From positions 12,992,001 to 13,056,000 of the forward strand of contig NC_065887.2 in the NCBI RefSeq assembly GCF_932274485.2: a stretch of DNA of 64,000 bases, given 5' to 3'. Positions within the stretch are counted from its first letter, which is position 1. Every line of letters begins with the position of its first letter. A model generated the notes under the pieces. It was given only the letters and a program-made list of their open reading frames with translations. It was not told the DNA's origin and did no database searches. Shown here piece by piece: positions 21,947-32,089 of this stretch. This stretch comes from Patella vulgata (taxonomy: Eukaryota; Mollusca; Gastropoda; Patellidae). The position numbers were made by a program, and so were the translations under genes.

Positions 21947-23473
21947 CTATTCAAAAAAAGTAGGGGATATTTGATTTTGGGGGCATAATACTAAAATATG
22001 CAAATGACTACGAAAAAAGTCACTATAGAACCTAACAGAAGAAACATTTCCAGTTACATGTGACGCCCAAACGCACCAATAGCTACCGCATGGAATGCAG
22101 GTGATGCTTGGGATCATCATGGGGGTCCAACCCAAGATTTGCACGACTCTGACTTTGAATGTTACAGTCATTGTGGCATTGAATTCCAGGGTGGAAACAT
22201 CAGTTTAATTGTTTTAGTGACCAGAAAACAAATTTTGATATGCGTCGGCTTACCCAAAATGAAAGGTTACGTGCCCTTGGCATGCTACAGATCGGTACAA
22301 CACAGGCGGTTGTGGCGCGGACGATGAATGTTTCTCAGTCTGTCATAAGCAGGCTATGGTCCAGATACCGTGATACACAATCTGTACAGGACAGACCACG
22401 CTCAGGTCGACCAAGGGCGACAACTCAAGCCCAGGATCGATTTATCCGTACCTTGGCCTTGAGAAATCGTGTCATCACAGCAAATCAGATCAGCGCCCCT
22501 CTTCAAACAGACACTGGTGTGAGAGTGAGTGGCCAGACGATTCGGAATCGACTGCATAGGGGTCACCTTCGCGCCCGACGTCCTCGCGTGATCCCTTGTT
22601 TGAGAGATCATCACATTCAGGCAAGACGTCGTTGGTGTAGGGATCGTCAACACTGGGATAATCGACGCTGGAGCAATGTGATGTTTTCAGATGAGTCAAG
22701 GTTCACTGTTGATTTTTTGGACAGGCGTAGGAGGGTGTGGCGTCGTCGAAACGAGCGCTTCCAAGACGTTAACGTCATCAGACATGATCGATTTGGGGGT
22801 GGTTCTGTTATGGTGTGGGGAGGCATCACTGTTGCTGGAAGAACGGCTTTACATGTTGTTGCAGGGCGTGTTACAGGCCAGTACTACCGGGACAACATCT
22901 TGGCAGTCCATGTTGTGCCGTTCGCACGACGTCATGGCCGCCGTTTCATCTTCCAGGATGACAACGCTAGATGTCACAGGGCCAGGATCGTTACAGGTTA
23001 CCTCCAACAACAGAACATCACCACATTACCTTGGCCAGCACTGAGTCCCGACCTCTCCCCCATCGAGCATGTCTGGGACATGCTTGGACAGAGGTTACGT
23101 CAACGTCAACAACGTCCTGCCAATGTCCAAGAACTTGCTGCTGCGTTGCAACAGGAATGGGACAATCTGGACCAAAATGACCTTAGACGTCTCATTAGGA
23201 GTATGCCACGTCGGATCAATGCTTGTTTGGCAAACAGAGGAGGATTTACCCGTTACTGACTTGGTTGTGATGCTGCGGTAACTTTGCTGTTTGACCCCGG
23301 GTATCATTTTACCCTTATAATGGTCAGTCTGTGCCTTACTTAGTCTAACGATCATTTGGAATAAATCGATGAATGTGAACTTCATTTCATTTTGTCATTT
23401 GTTTCTTCGTCAGTTTCATTAGGTGACTTTAATAACACTTCAAAATCAAATATCCCCTACTTTTTTTGAATAG
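21947..23473 (+). mobile_element. Complete Tc1-like DNA transposon, 1527 bp
   Basis: Perfect 33-bp terminal inverted repeats (21947-21979 and 23441-23473, starting 'ctattcaaaaaaagtagggg'), TA duplicated on both sides (21945-21946, 23474-23475), and one uninterrupted transposase ORF. These three together indicate a young and possibly still mobile copy. Confidence 0.95.
22240..23259 (+). CDS. Tc1/mariner transposase, DD34E, intact
   Basis: 339 residues from ATG. The N-terminal paired-type helix-turn-helix region (about 1-110) includes 'RRLTQNERLRALGMLQIG', 'VSQSVISRLWSRYR' and the GRPR motif 'RPRSGRPR'. The DDE catalytic core has first Asp in 'MFSDESRF', second Asp in 'FQDDNARCH' and Glu in 'SPIEHVWD', 34 residues after the second Asp, which is the Tc1 spacing. 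The glycine-rich stretch 'GGGSVMVWGGI' is present. It cuts and pastes the element at TA sites in the nucleus. No internal stop or shift. Confidence 0.95.
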   Translation: MRRLTQNERLRALGMLQIGTTQAVVARTMNVSQSVISRLWSRYRDTQSVQDRPRSGRPRATTQAQDRFIRTLALRNRVITANQISAPLQTDTGVRVSGQTIRNRLHRGHLRARRPRVIPCLRDHHIQARRRWCRDRQHWDNRRWSNVMFSDESRFTVDFLDRRRRVWRRRNERFQDVNVIRHDRFGGGSVMVWGGITVAGRTALHVVAGRVTGQYYRDNILAVHVVPFARRHGRRFIFQDDNARCHRARIVTGYLQQQNITTLPWPALSPDLSPIEHVWDMLGQRLRQRQQRPANVQELAAALQQEWDNLDQNDLRRLIRSMPRRINACLANRGGFTRY

Positions 23474-23499
23474 TATATTTAAAATACACGATTAACGTA

Positions 23500-24240
23500 T
23501 TAAATTGTAAATAATGAATCAAGCCAAGACATGTATTAATGTTTTAAATGTTTTATTGAATTGGAATAGAAACTGAAAACAGATTAACACCCTGTGTGAG
23601 ATATTTCATTCAAATATTGTGAAAGGGTTGGTAATAAAATTAAAATTGTCATTGTGTCATTTTAATAACATTGAATCGTCCTATTCTGTTACGTAGTCGT
23701 CTCAACATATTGTTGTCATGGGTTACTTCTGCTAAACAACTCAATAGAAACGAGTAAAGTATTATAAACGAAATTATGTCTAAAGAGTTCTTCATGACAT
23801 GTATTGACTGTAAGACACAAAGCGTACAGGATCTAAGTGTGATGTTAAAGGTCAACACGTAACTAGTGAACTGATAAATATTGTACAATTTATCTAAAGA
23901 GTACATTTATGAAAACGTGGTACTTTTCTGATATGTAGTTAAATTAACACTTACCCAGATCTTGGCATAAGCATGACTTAAAATGATCACGGCTAAAACA
24001 CTTCCGTGCGAATCAAGAATTCTTTATGTAAGAATAGAGCTTTTTAAGACCGTAAATGCACCACACATTATGTCTCCATAAGATGGTAGCTATAATCTTT
24101 CAATCCAATCCCCTAATTAAGTATACCCCCACCCAATCATAAAAAAATAATAACATAGCAAAACGGTGTTTAATTCTGATCATCTAAATTATCAAATGAT
24201 ATTCGCCGAAGTAGTAACTGAGAAGGGCGTGTTTTAAGAT
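23500..24240. other. No gene recognised
   Basis: AT-rich intergenic DNA between the Tc1 element and the small acidic ORF. No repeat unit was recognised. Confidence 0.4.
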
Positions 24241-24325
24241 ATACATAATGTATCTTACTATTTTTCGCTTATATAATTTGATTTTCAAATACAAACCATT
24301 AATACTTATCTTAGCATTAAAACAA

Positions 24326-24556
24326 TCAACCATAAGTGGTTATATTGAAATCTGTAAAAGACGCATTCTGAGGTTTATAGTGATACACCACTACGGGTTC
24401 TTCGTCGCAGAAGACACTAACGTCGGCATCGTCTGAGATGGAGTACTCCATAACCGGAACTGGCACATCGTATCGGGTTTCGGCTGTAAACGATTCTTCT
24501 ACTTCCATAGGTTCAGTTGTTGGGACCTCCATAACTTCTTCTTGTTGTTCGTCCAT
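24326..24556 (-). CDS. Small acidic protein, unknown (possible last exon)
   Basis: 76 codons from ATG, strongly acidic ('MDEQQEEVMEVPTTEPMEVE', later 'SDDADVSVFCDEE'), no signal peptide or membrane segment. On the same strand an AG acceptor lies about 15 bases upstream ('ctaataag/cag') and a good donor 'cagGTAAGAATC' is near 24792, so a 5' UTR exon plus this coding exon is plausible. An in-frame stop precedes the acceptor. I recognise no family. A chance ORF is possible, but its composition is unlike the surrounding DNA. Confidence 0.4.
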   Translation of the reverse strand: MDEQQEEVMEVPTTEPMEVEESFTAETRYDVPVPVMEYSISDDADVSVFCDEEPVVVYHYKPQNASFTDFNITTYG

Positions 24557-25199
24557 ATCTTCCGTCTGCTTATTAGATTTAAGGTTGTTTTTTTAAAGAT
24601 AAATTAGATTACAATTCAACTAACACAAAAGTGTAAAAAGATTTTTTTCTAGTCTGTGCCCGCGTTTATGTCTACTCTTGGCAAAATCGTTATAATATAA
24701 AAAAATCATGAAACAAGAATCAAAATGGCCGCCAATCGGGTCTCCAACGCCAATCCAACCTCCCAAGATATAATTTCAAAACAGATTCTTACCTGCTGGT
24801 TCAAGTCGAACCGTTTCTGCTTTAATCATAATGTGATTCTGTAATGTAAGTATTTGAACAACATCGTAGCGCCGAACAATTAATGTTAATTAAGCATGAT
24901 TTCAGAAAAATTGAACAGATTTGATAATAACATGCCGAAATTTTTTTCCTGACCGCGCCATATTATAAACATGAACTTCCGGTTTAAATTGTTGGAGTTT
25001 TTTTTAAGGAAACGAAATACTAATATTATACAGAGAAACAATATCGATGCTAAATTACATACATGGTATTATTTTTTTTATATAAATATTCACAAACCTG
25101 CGGTCTTGTATTCTATGTGACCATTAGCTTACATTTGTCAAACATATCACTGCTCCAAAATCATTTCAGCACGTTGTTAAATTAATTGTGTGAAATCAC

Positions 25200-25250
25200 T
25201 TCATTTAATGTCCGCTTCCACCGAGATGATATCGCAGACAAAATGTAGCC
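25200..25250 (-). repeat. SINE-C tail fragment
   Basis: 'taatgtccgcttccaccgag' followed by 'atgatatcgcagacaa'. Only the 3' end of the family is present. Confidence 0.5.
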
Positions 25251-25527
25251 TATAGTACGTTGATTTTATCAACCAATCACATTCAATAACAGTTTTACTT
25301 ATTTTCTTGTCAACGCATTTGGAGTCAATTGTTAAAATCACACCGGGCATGAGCGCTCAACAGGCCTTTGATCTACCAGTTTATTGGGCCCAACTTTATT
25401 TTAACTACAGATATCTTAACACCAATTAGCATTCAAGTCTGTCTGGCTATATTGTCTGAGTAAAAAATACCTTTCTCTTACTTGTGGACCCCCGGATTAA
25501 GACTTTGTATGGAGTTCAAATTTAAAA

Positions 25528-25712
25528 AAAAAATATTTGTTGACGGTACACATTACTTGTGTTAATTATATGGAAAAAACACAAGATTTGTGTTAATGCA
25601 TTAAAAGGAACACAAGTTTGTGTTAATGCAATGCAAAACAACACATAACTTGTGTAGAATAATTTTCACACAAGTACTTGTGTTGAGATCCAACACAAGT
25701 TTTTTTTCAGTG
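25528..25712. repeat. Cluster of ACACAAG / CTTGTGT motifs
   Basis: At least eight copies of 'acacaag' or its complement 'cttgtgt' in under 200 bases, spaced irregularly, ending in 'ttttttttcagtgca' exactly at the left edge of the second duplicated block. It looks like the end of a degenerate foldback transposon. Confidence 0.55.
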
Positions 25713-25714
25713 CA

Positions 25715-25979
25715 GTGATAAGTTGCCCAGTAAGATTAAATGTGAATCGAAACTTTTTCGACAAGGATTCAATAGAACGGTTCCTGAATGTACAGGGCGT
25801 GTGTAATGAGACCTACGTTCAGAGCTGAACAACGGCTTTACGTGACAAGGAGTAGGGTCGCCTGTCCAGCCTCCGGTTTCCTCCCACTGCTAAAGATCCC
25901 TACGAGCAAGCGAATTATTGAAATAAAATTGAACCATATGGTAGTCCCGAAATGACCTAGTTGTGTCGAGTGGACCCCA

Positions 25980-26010
<31 letters not shown>

Positions 26011-27380
26011 AAAGCGCCTAAGTACAAATTGCGCCGGCGTGTACTGGTTTTAAAATTGTTCACTGTGTCTTAAATATTTGATATCAGTTAACAACATCAA
26101 TATATTGATATGCCTTTTAAATTGTGTAATTAACAAATAAAATTGAAAAAGTGAACGAAACAATCGATGTCACTGATCCGTCTTTATTTCATAGCTCCTG
26201 ATTGGGTGACAGCCGGGGTCGCCATGAAACCTTCACTTGACTATACCCGTATTATACATATATATATATATAGAGAGAGAGAGAGTAGTACGCCCATTAG
26301 GTAAACAAGTGAAATAATGTCCTGTTTACGTGTTCTTTAAGTCTTTACCTGACAAGTTTAACCTGTATTGTTTGTTGTACATGAATTTACTCCCAGTTAA
26401 AAGTTAGTTGTGACCTCATCAAACGTGCTTGACAAGGCGCTGAATAGATTATTTACACCAAAACACTATAGTTAAAAGATTAAGGTAGCATCGAGACAGG
26501 TTTGGTAGAGAATCAGTATAAAGTACTGTACGTGTTACGGGTTTTTTTTTATACAACTGACATTCCTCAAAACATTCTAGTAATTTGATATCAAGTCTGT
26601 ATTCACCCGAGATTAAAGGGCCATTAATTATACAACTGCCATTTCTCAAAACATTCTAGTAATTTGCTATCAAGTCTGTATTCACCCGAGATTAAAGGGC
26701 CAATTATACTGACCCGTGCATTGTTTACGCAAGACGTTATACTGATTCGAGCAGCATGACGCCTTTTACTCATTTTAATACCAATTTACACTAAAATAGG
26801 AAATAATGTTTACCTTCAAATACTTCAAACGTCTTTATTTATTTTTGTAATACATAAAAAATGGATTAGAATTTAATCTGTCGGAGGAAAAAAGTTAACA
26901 TTTGTGGCTCATTAAGTCGCATCGATGTCATCCTTATCAGTGATTATCGCGGCCTAGCGAATATTCACTGCTGATCAGTGTGGGCCATTTATACTGAGCA
27001 GCGACATTCCTTAAAACATTCTGTTGCGAATTTTTTGATGTGTAGAGCTATCAAGTTTGTATTCACGGGAGATGTTAAGTTGTTGTTGTTGTTGTTCTTA
27101 ACGTTTAACGTCCTCTTCCACCAAAGGTGATATCGTAGACAAGTCTTATTTTTCATTTTTATCTTAGTGCACGCGCGGTGGTCTTTCATGTGGGAGGAAA
27201 CCGGAGTACCCGGAGTAAACCCACGAAGTTGAGAAGGCGCCCCACTCTCCAAGCCACATACGCTCACACCAGGGATCGAAACCACAACCGCACCCAAGAT
27301 TATGTAAAGAGCCATTTATACTGAGCAGCGAAGGCGATCACTGACCATGACTACGATTTCCGCCGAGTTATCGTTCGTAC
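25715..27380 (+). repeat. 1.65-kb duplicated block, copy 2
   Basis: Direct repeat of 19234-20884 with the same internal SINE-B (25845-26010), TA/GA run (26260-26287), 75-bp tandem units and SINE-C (27081-27303). Slightly longer than copy 1 because of small indels. Confidence 0.88.
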
Positions 27381-27421
27381 TGTACATTCACAGATGGAAC
27401 CGACGCATTGACGAATTGACC

Positions 27422-27503
27422 CACTCGGCAAACCTCGGCAGATTCCGTAACTCTACGGTTAGCTAGATGTACGGTACTGGAATCTGTTGAGGTTTGCCGA
27501 GTG
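27422..27503. mobile_element. 82-bp foldback MITE with MITE-4 ends
   Basis: 'cactcggcaaacctcggcag' at the left and its reverse complement at the right, with a short loop around 'ctctacggttag'. It shares its ends with the 412-bp element at 14003-14414 and is probably an internally deleted derivative. Confidence 0.7.
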
Positions 27504-27807
27504 GATTTGACCATGGCTGCCGTTTGACCCCGCACTCTGATTGGCTAATGAAAATCGTTCTCGCGAACTGTTTCCCAAAATTCGTCCTGTAAGCTAACGT
27601 TCGCCTTTGCGGTTAGTGTTCTACATTTTTAAAGCCCCTGTACCCCTTTATAATTGGGCATCCAAGTCTTAAAGTTATCCATCTTTGAGTATTTTCAAAG
27701 TCTTCGCATAGCTTCTTCTGACAGCCTTTCGCCATCAACATTTTTATTTTTCCGATGAATATAAATGAACTCCAGAACGAATCCATTTTGTGGGACATTT
27801 CTGATGC

Positions 27808-27870
27808 AAATGAAAATGAAATGAAATAGGGTTTAACGTCCTACTTTTCTGCACTGACTAGGCCGACTGA
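27808..27870 (-). repeat. SINE-A tail fragment
   Basis: Reverse 'gaaatgaaatagggtttaac' then 'gtcctacttttctgcactga'. Only the last 60 bases of the family remain. Confidence 0.7.
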
Positions 27871-28114
27871 TTTTCGACATGATTAACTTGTCTTAAAACA
27901 TCTCGAACAAATCTTTTAATATTCATATACACTTCAAAGTTCAGTTTTCACCAAACAAACTGATCAATTTAAATTGGTAGGTGAGATACTGAAGTAGATT
28001 GTTTTGTATTTTAATTACCTTTAATACCTTTCTTTATCATCTCAATCACGTCATTCCATTCTTTTAATCTCTATCAATTAAATATGTTGCTGACATTTCC
28101 CGCCATGAGTTAAT

Positions 28115-28191
28115 CACGTGGGTTAATCAACAAATTGAGCTATGATTGGCACGTGAACGAAATCTGCCACACTAAGAAGAAAGTATATAAA
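28115..28191 (+). promoter_or_regulatory. Putative promoter of EGF-CFC copy 3
   Basis: CACGTG (28115-28120), ATTGG (inverted CCAAT) touching a second CACGTG (28150-28155), then TATATAAA (28184-28191), about 92 bases before the ATG. Order and spacing equal those before copy 1. Confidence 0.6.
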
Positions 28192-28282
28192 TGTAGAATT
28201 TGTTAGTAAAATATTATAAAACTGTTCCATTCGTGAATCAAGAGACAGATAACAGATAAATACGAAATACACAATTTTTACC

Positions 28283-28855
28283 ATGAATAAGATTATCACA
28301 CGTCTAATGTTTGTTGCCATGGTAATCCAGTTTGTCGAAACCAGACAAACACAAGATGTTCCAAGATGGTTGCAAATTTCATCAAAGACTGTAAAGATAA
28401 GACATCATCATGGTGACAATATTCCCAAGAAAATTCAACAACACGTAGAAATAATTCGGATGTTTAATTCCAGTAAATCTTCCACAAGCTGTTGCTTAAA
28501 TGGCGGGCGGTGTATTATGGCAAGCTTTTGTCAATGCCCAAAGAATTTTTATGGACGTCGTTGTGAACATAAAAATGTTGAGAAGCCATGTGGACGATTA
28601 ATGCACGGTGTTTGGGTGAAATCTGATTGTAATTTATGTCGCTGTTTTAATGGTTTAATGAATTGCATACCAATATCTAATCCCGGATGTGACGTTGAAA
28701 GGACAAAACAAGATCAAATGAGAGACGTGTATATCTTCCCACCAACACGTCAAGTCCACCGCCATGTCAGAACAGAAGATGGCACCCAGTCCGCAGCTGT
28801 ACAGACAATGAATAGACTATATTTGTTAACTATTGTTTTATATATTTTAAGTTAG
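28283..28855 (+). CDS. EGF-CFC family protein (Cripto/Cryptic/oep-like), copy 3
   Basis: 190-residue intronless ORF. Signal peptide about 1-20, EGF domain with six cysteines ('CCLNGGRC' to 'RRCEH'), CFC domain with six cysteines and HGVW, hydrophobic tail 'LYLLTIVLYILS' as a GPI signal. Close to copy 1 in protein, 5' UTR, promoter and 3' UTR, but in opposite orientation about 21 kb away, so an inverted duplication is inferred. Arg again replaces the O-fucosylated Thr of Cripto. Poly(A) signal AATAAA at 29046-29051. An ORF at 28882-29088 is its 3' UTR. Confidence 0.92.
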   Translation: MNKIITRLMFVAMVIQFVETRQTQDVPRWLQISSKTVKIRHHHGDNIPKKIQQHVEIIRMFNSSKSSTSCCLNGGRCIMASFCQCPKNFYGRRCEHKNVEKPCGRLMHGVWVKSDCNLCRCFNGLMNCIPISNPGCDVERTKQDQMRDVYIFPPTRQVHRHVRTEDGTQSAAVQTMNRLYLLTIVLYILS

Positions 28856-29217
28856 TGTAGAACCTGGCTGGAATTCTTCTAATGGTTCAAGTTACTGATT
28901 GTTGGAAAGAGCAAAACTCGCCTAATATATTGGAAATCACAGTCGATAGTGTAACAGTAGGAGCGACTATGATACGTTTTGTTATTGATACAGTTATCCC
29001 AGTTGATATGTACATATTGTTTTTCAATGATTTGTTAAGTTTGAAAATAAAATATAATGAACACTGCTTATATTTGATTTCTTCCTAATTTGGTATTAAA
29101 CCTATGTGCGGATTTTAAATTCTTTGAAGATAACTTGATGAACATGATGAAATGTTACCAACTGTGACATCTGTTGTTTTCATTTCGTTATACCGTAATG
29201 TTATACTGCTTGAAACT

Positions 29218-29622
29218 TAAAGATACATTATGTAAGATTTAGATAAAGAGCTAGCTAGCCATTCTTGCTATCATAGTTCGACAAAAGATAATGTAAAATG
29301 AATAATTTGAAAATTTCATTCAAATTACTCTATTGCGAGCGAAGATATTAGCCTTCGAAGGTTTGCCAAGACCTGTGCAATAATTTCAACCATCGTTCCG
29401 GTTGTTCGAAGCTAAGTCTCGCTCCTCCATTTATTAAATTAAATCAAAATATGGTTGAACTGTTCTAATCTATTTAATATCGGAGATTTCCGATGCTATC
29501 GAGAGTTGATTATGGCCTAGACCAGGTAATTAAGGTCTAATTAATAATTTAGAAAACATTTCAGGCCTAAAGAAAGATCTGCAATAGGCATATTTAGCTC
29601 TTGCATAATCTATGTTTAATAA
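29218..29622. mobile_element. MITE-2 copy
   Basis: Left 'aaagatacattatgtaagat' with 'taaagagctagctagcc', right 'gcaataggcatatttagctc' and 'ttgcataatctatg', the inverted family ends. It shares an interior ('ctctattgcgagcgaagata') with 11459-11820. Confidence 0.65.
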
Positions 29623-30044
29623 TCGTAATGAATATTTAAATATCTATTTTATGATAGTTGATTCGGGGAATAAATTTCAGTAAAGTTTAGAATAAATTGT
29701 GGGAGAAAGGCCTAGTGCAAACTGAATCTGCGACTGTAAGTTGTAAGTAACGCTGTCGCGGTCGTTGTTGGCTATATACAGGCAAGGACCCTGGGCACCC
29801 TGTGGTATACAGAAGAGTGACTACCCGCTCGGCTGAAAAACTCCATACCGGTACCCGACTTTTATCCGCGAGGGTATCCGAATGTTGACTGTGGCTTGAT
29901 CACGCGTTAATTGCGCAAATTACTGACAGGTCACCCGCATGTCTGAAATGTAACAAAAGAATTAGTAGATATTGGATGAGTGATGGACAACAACATTATA
30001 ATAGAATAGAAGAAACAGATTATCAGATAGATTTGAATGGATTA

Positions 30045-30300
30045 TGATTGTGTAAGCGCTACATCTGCCTATTGCATGTCATTTTTCTGACTTCAAAATT
30101 ATTTTAACATTTATTAACAAGACAAGCCCATAATCAACTTTCTGGGCCACACGATGGTGATAGAATATGTAATCGAGACTTGTCAAGAGCTGTTGCTAAG
30201 CAATTTGATTGCATTTTCAATATATTCATTTTGCATTATCTATGGAGGATCTGTTATTCTGACAATATATGATTTGGACAGACAAAAATTTGATCTTTAG
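30045..30300. mobile_element. Diverged MITE-2 copy
   Basis: 'taagcgctacatctgcctat', 'acatttattaacaagacaag' and 'gtaatcgagacttg' follow the interior of 61943-62342 in order. The right end is weak. Confidence 0.5.
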
Positions 30301-30387
30301 TAGAACTATCCATGCCTCTCCTACAAACAAAGCTTTATGGTTCTAGTGCTATGATACTAGCCGGAGGCCTACCTCTCTTTGAGGTAG

Positions 30388-30641
30388 GTTGGATGGCCGA
30401 ATGGTTAGCACGTGCGCGCTGTGTCATAAGGTCTGCCATTGAGTTAACTGGCGTGCTTTCCATTCCCCGGTTGTACGTGCAAGGAGTAGGGTTGCTTCCC
30501 AACCTAGTGGGTTTTCTCATGGTGCTCCGGTTTCCTCCCATTGCTAAAGACCCCAACGCGTAAGCGAATTATTGAAATAAAATTGAAACATGTATTAGTC
30601 TCGATATGACCTACTTTCTATCGAGTGGACGTTAAAACCCA

Positions 30642-30680
<39 letters not shown>
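30388..30680 (+). repeat. SINE-B copy, near full length
   Basis: Head 'ggttggatggccgaatggtt', B-box region 'ttccattccccgg', core, 'gaattattgaaataaaattg', 3' end 'gtggacgttaaaa' and a long CT tail. Confidence 0.88.
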
Positions 30681-30682
<2 letters not shown>

Positions 30683-30814
30683 ATAAAATTGAATTAACAA
30701 TTGAAAATCTATTTAATTGATAGTACATACTACACTTATAAAGTAAAAATACCGAAAATTGAGATAAAAATGTTACGTTTATTCATACCCCATGATTTTA
30801 ACTCTAGCGACAGA

Positions 30815-31028
30815 GCGAAAATGGGGTCTAAGCTCCACTGGACACAAACTAACATATGGTGAAGCATGTATGAACATCTTGACAAAGTTAACGTATTCCA
30901 TTCAATCGTTAGCAAGGATGATTTTGAATTGATAGAGAGAAAAATTACGTTTAGAGTCCATGCGTCACAAACTAAGTCATTTTGCGACCAACATATGGTA
31001 CAATTTCAATTTAGTAATTCGCTTGTGT
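30815..31028 (-). repeat. Two SINE-B tail fragments
   Basis: 'ctccactggacacaaactaa' (about 30830) and 'gcgtcacaaactaagtcatt' to 'gtaattcgcttgtgtg' (30945-31028), both 3' ends of the family in reverse. Confidence 0.6.
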
Positions 31029-31500
31029 GAAATAAAATGAAATGAAATGGGGTTTAACGTCCTACTGTTCTGCTCCGAATGGGCTAATGAAGACGGGCAT
31101 ACCACAGGCATTTGAAGGGATTAAAATAAAACTTCTTACTATTGCTTGACTATATATTATAGTATAATATATAGTCAATAGTATAATCTATATAGTCAAG
31201 CAGTAGTAAGAAGTTTTATTTTAAATATAGTCAAGCAGTAGTAAGAAGTTTTATTTTAATCCCTTCAAGTGCCTGTGGGGCATACGCCATACAGTGTGCT
31301 ATGAGGGAAATTTTGCCCGGGCAGCGGCACTATTACCTACTCTTATATCGAATTCCATCTGTCAAGGGATCTTTTACGAGCACGCCAATGTGTGCACGGG
31401 ACCTCGGTTTTTCGTGCCATCTGAACGACTAGACAACTGTGCTTGTCAGGCGCTCCGTCCTGCACCACTGACAAGGGGAAACTACGTCGGAAAACGCTTG
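31028..31500 (-). repeat. SINE-A copy split by a hAT-like MITE
   Basis: Reverse tail 'gaaatgaaatggggtttaac' at 31040, interrupted at 31103-31277, then the rest of the body ('ccatacagtgtgctatgagg' onward) to 'ctgacaaggggaaactacg'. Confidence 0.88.
31103..31277. mobile_element. hAT-like foldback MITE, 175 bp, 8-bp target duplication
   Basis: Starts 'cacaggcatttgaagggatt' and ends in the inverse ('aagtgcctgtg'). It is flanked by the perfect 8-bp direct repeat GGGCATAC (31095-31102, 31278-31285), which is single in intact SINE-A copies. The right arm contains a doubled segment ('gtcaagcagtagtaagaagt' twice). Confidence 0.88.
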
Positions 31501-31567
31501 TGTGAACACAAAAAATCGATATGTGAACAGAGAAAATGTATAACATTAAACCATGTCACGTACAAAC

Positions 31568-32082
31568 TTAAAAAGTAGCTAAGTCTCTAACTCAATATCA
31601 TCCAAAGTCTTCGACATTGAAATCACAAATTATTTGTCAATTTAAATCAACATTGATGTTGTGATCTTACTGGGAAAAGATGGACTTCTGATATCTAATA
31701 TTTAAGACAAAATAAACATTTCACCATTGGTACACGAATCGTGTACCATAAAGCGTTTCACCGTCATTTGTAACAAGGGACTCGAAAAACGAGGCTAGGC
31801 ATATTCCACAAGTCATGTCAAACGGTAACGTCATATTCTTATTTGGAGAGCATGCGCAATAAATACTATCAGTGTAGACTGGAATAACAAGACCCTAGAG
31901 ATTGCCATTCGATCGAGACTTCTGGCGTATTTCTCCGAACATAACTAATTTAAAATTAGTGTAAAAACGGAAACAATTGAATGTAAATCAGTTTATATAC
32001 ACTCATATTACATTATTATATGCGTTGCGACCCATTTGTGTCAATTTCTAGATCCCAAATATTAGCGACTTAGCTTCTTTAA
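31568..32082 (+). mobile_element. MITE-1 copy
   Basis: Left 'aaaagtagctaagtctctaa', right 'attagcgacttagcttcttt', interior palindrome 'ggtacacgaatcgtgtacca'. Alignable with 2732-3197 over its whole length, apart from an extra 'taatatttaagacaaaataa' type stretch that the third copy also has. Confidence 0.75.
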
Positions 32083-32089
32083 CTCAATG

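Noticed and set aside
19234-27380. The 1.65-kb blocks as long terminal repeats of a retroelement
   Set aside because: Ends are not TG...CA, no target duplication was seen, there is no retroelement gene set between them, and the blocks themselves contain SINEs. A segmental duplication explains them better.
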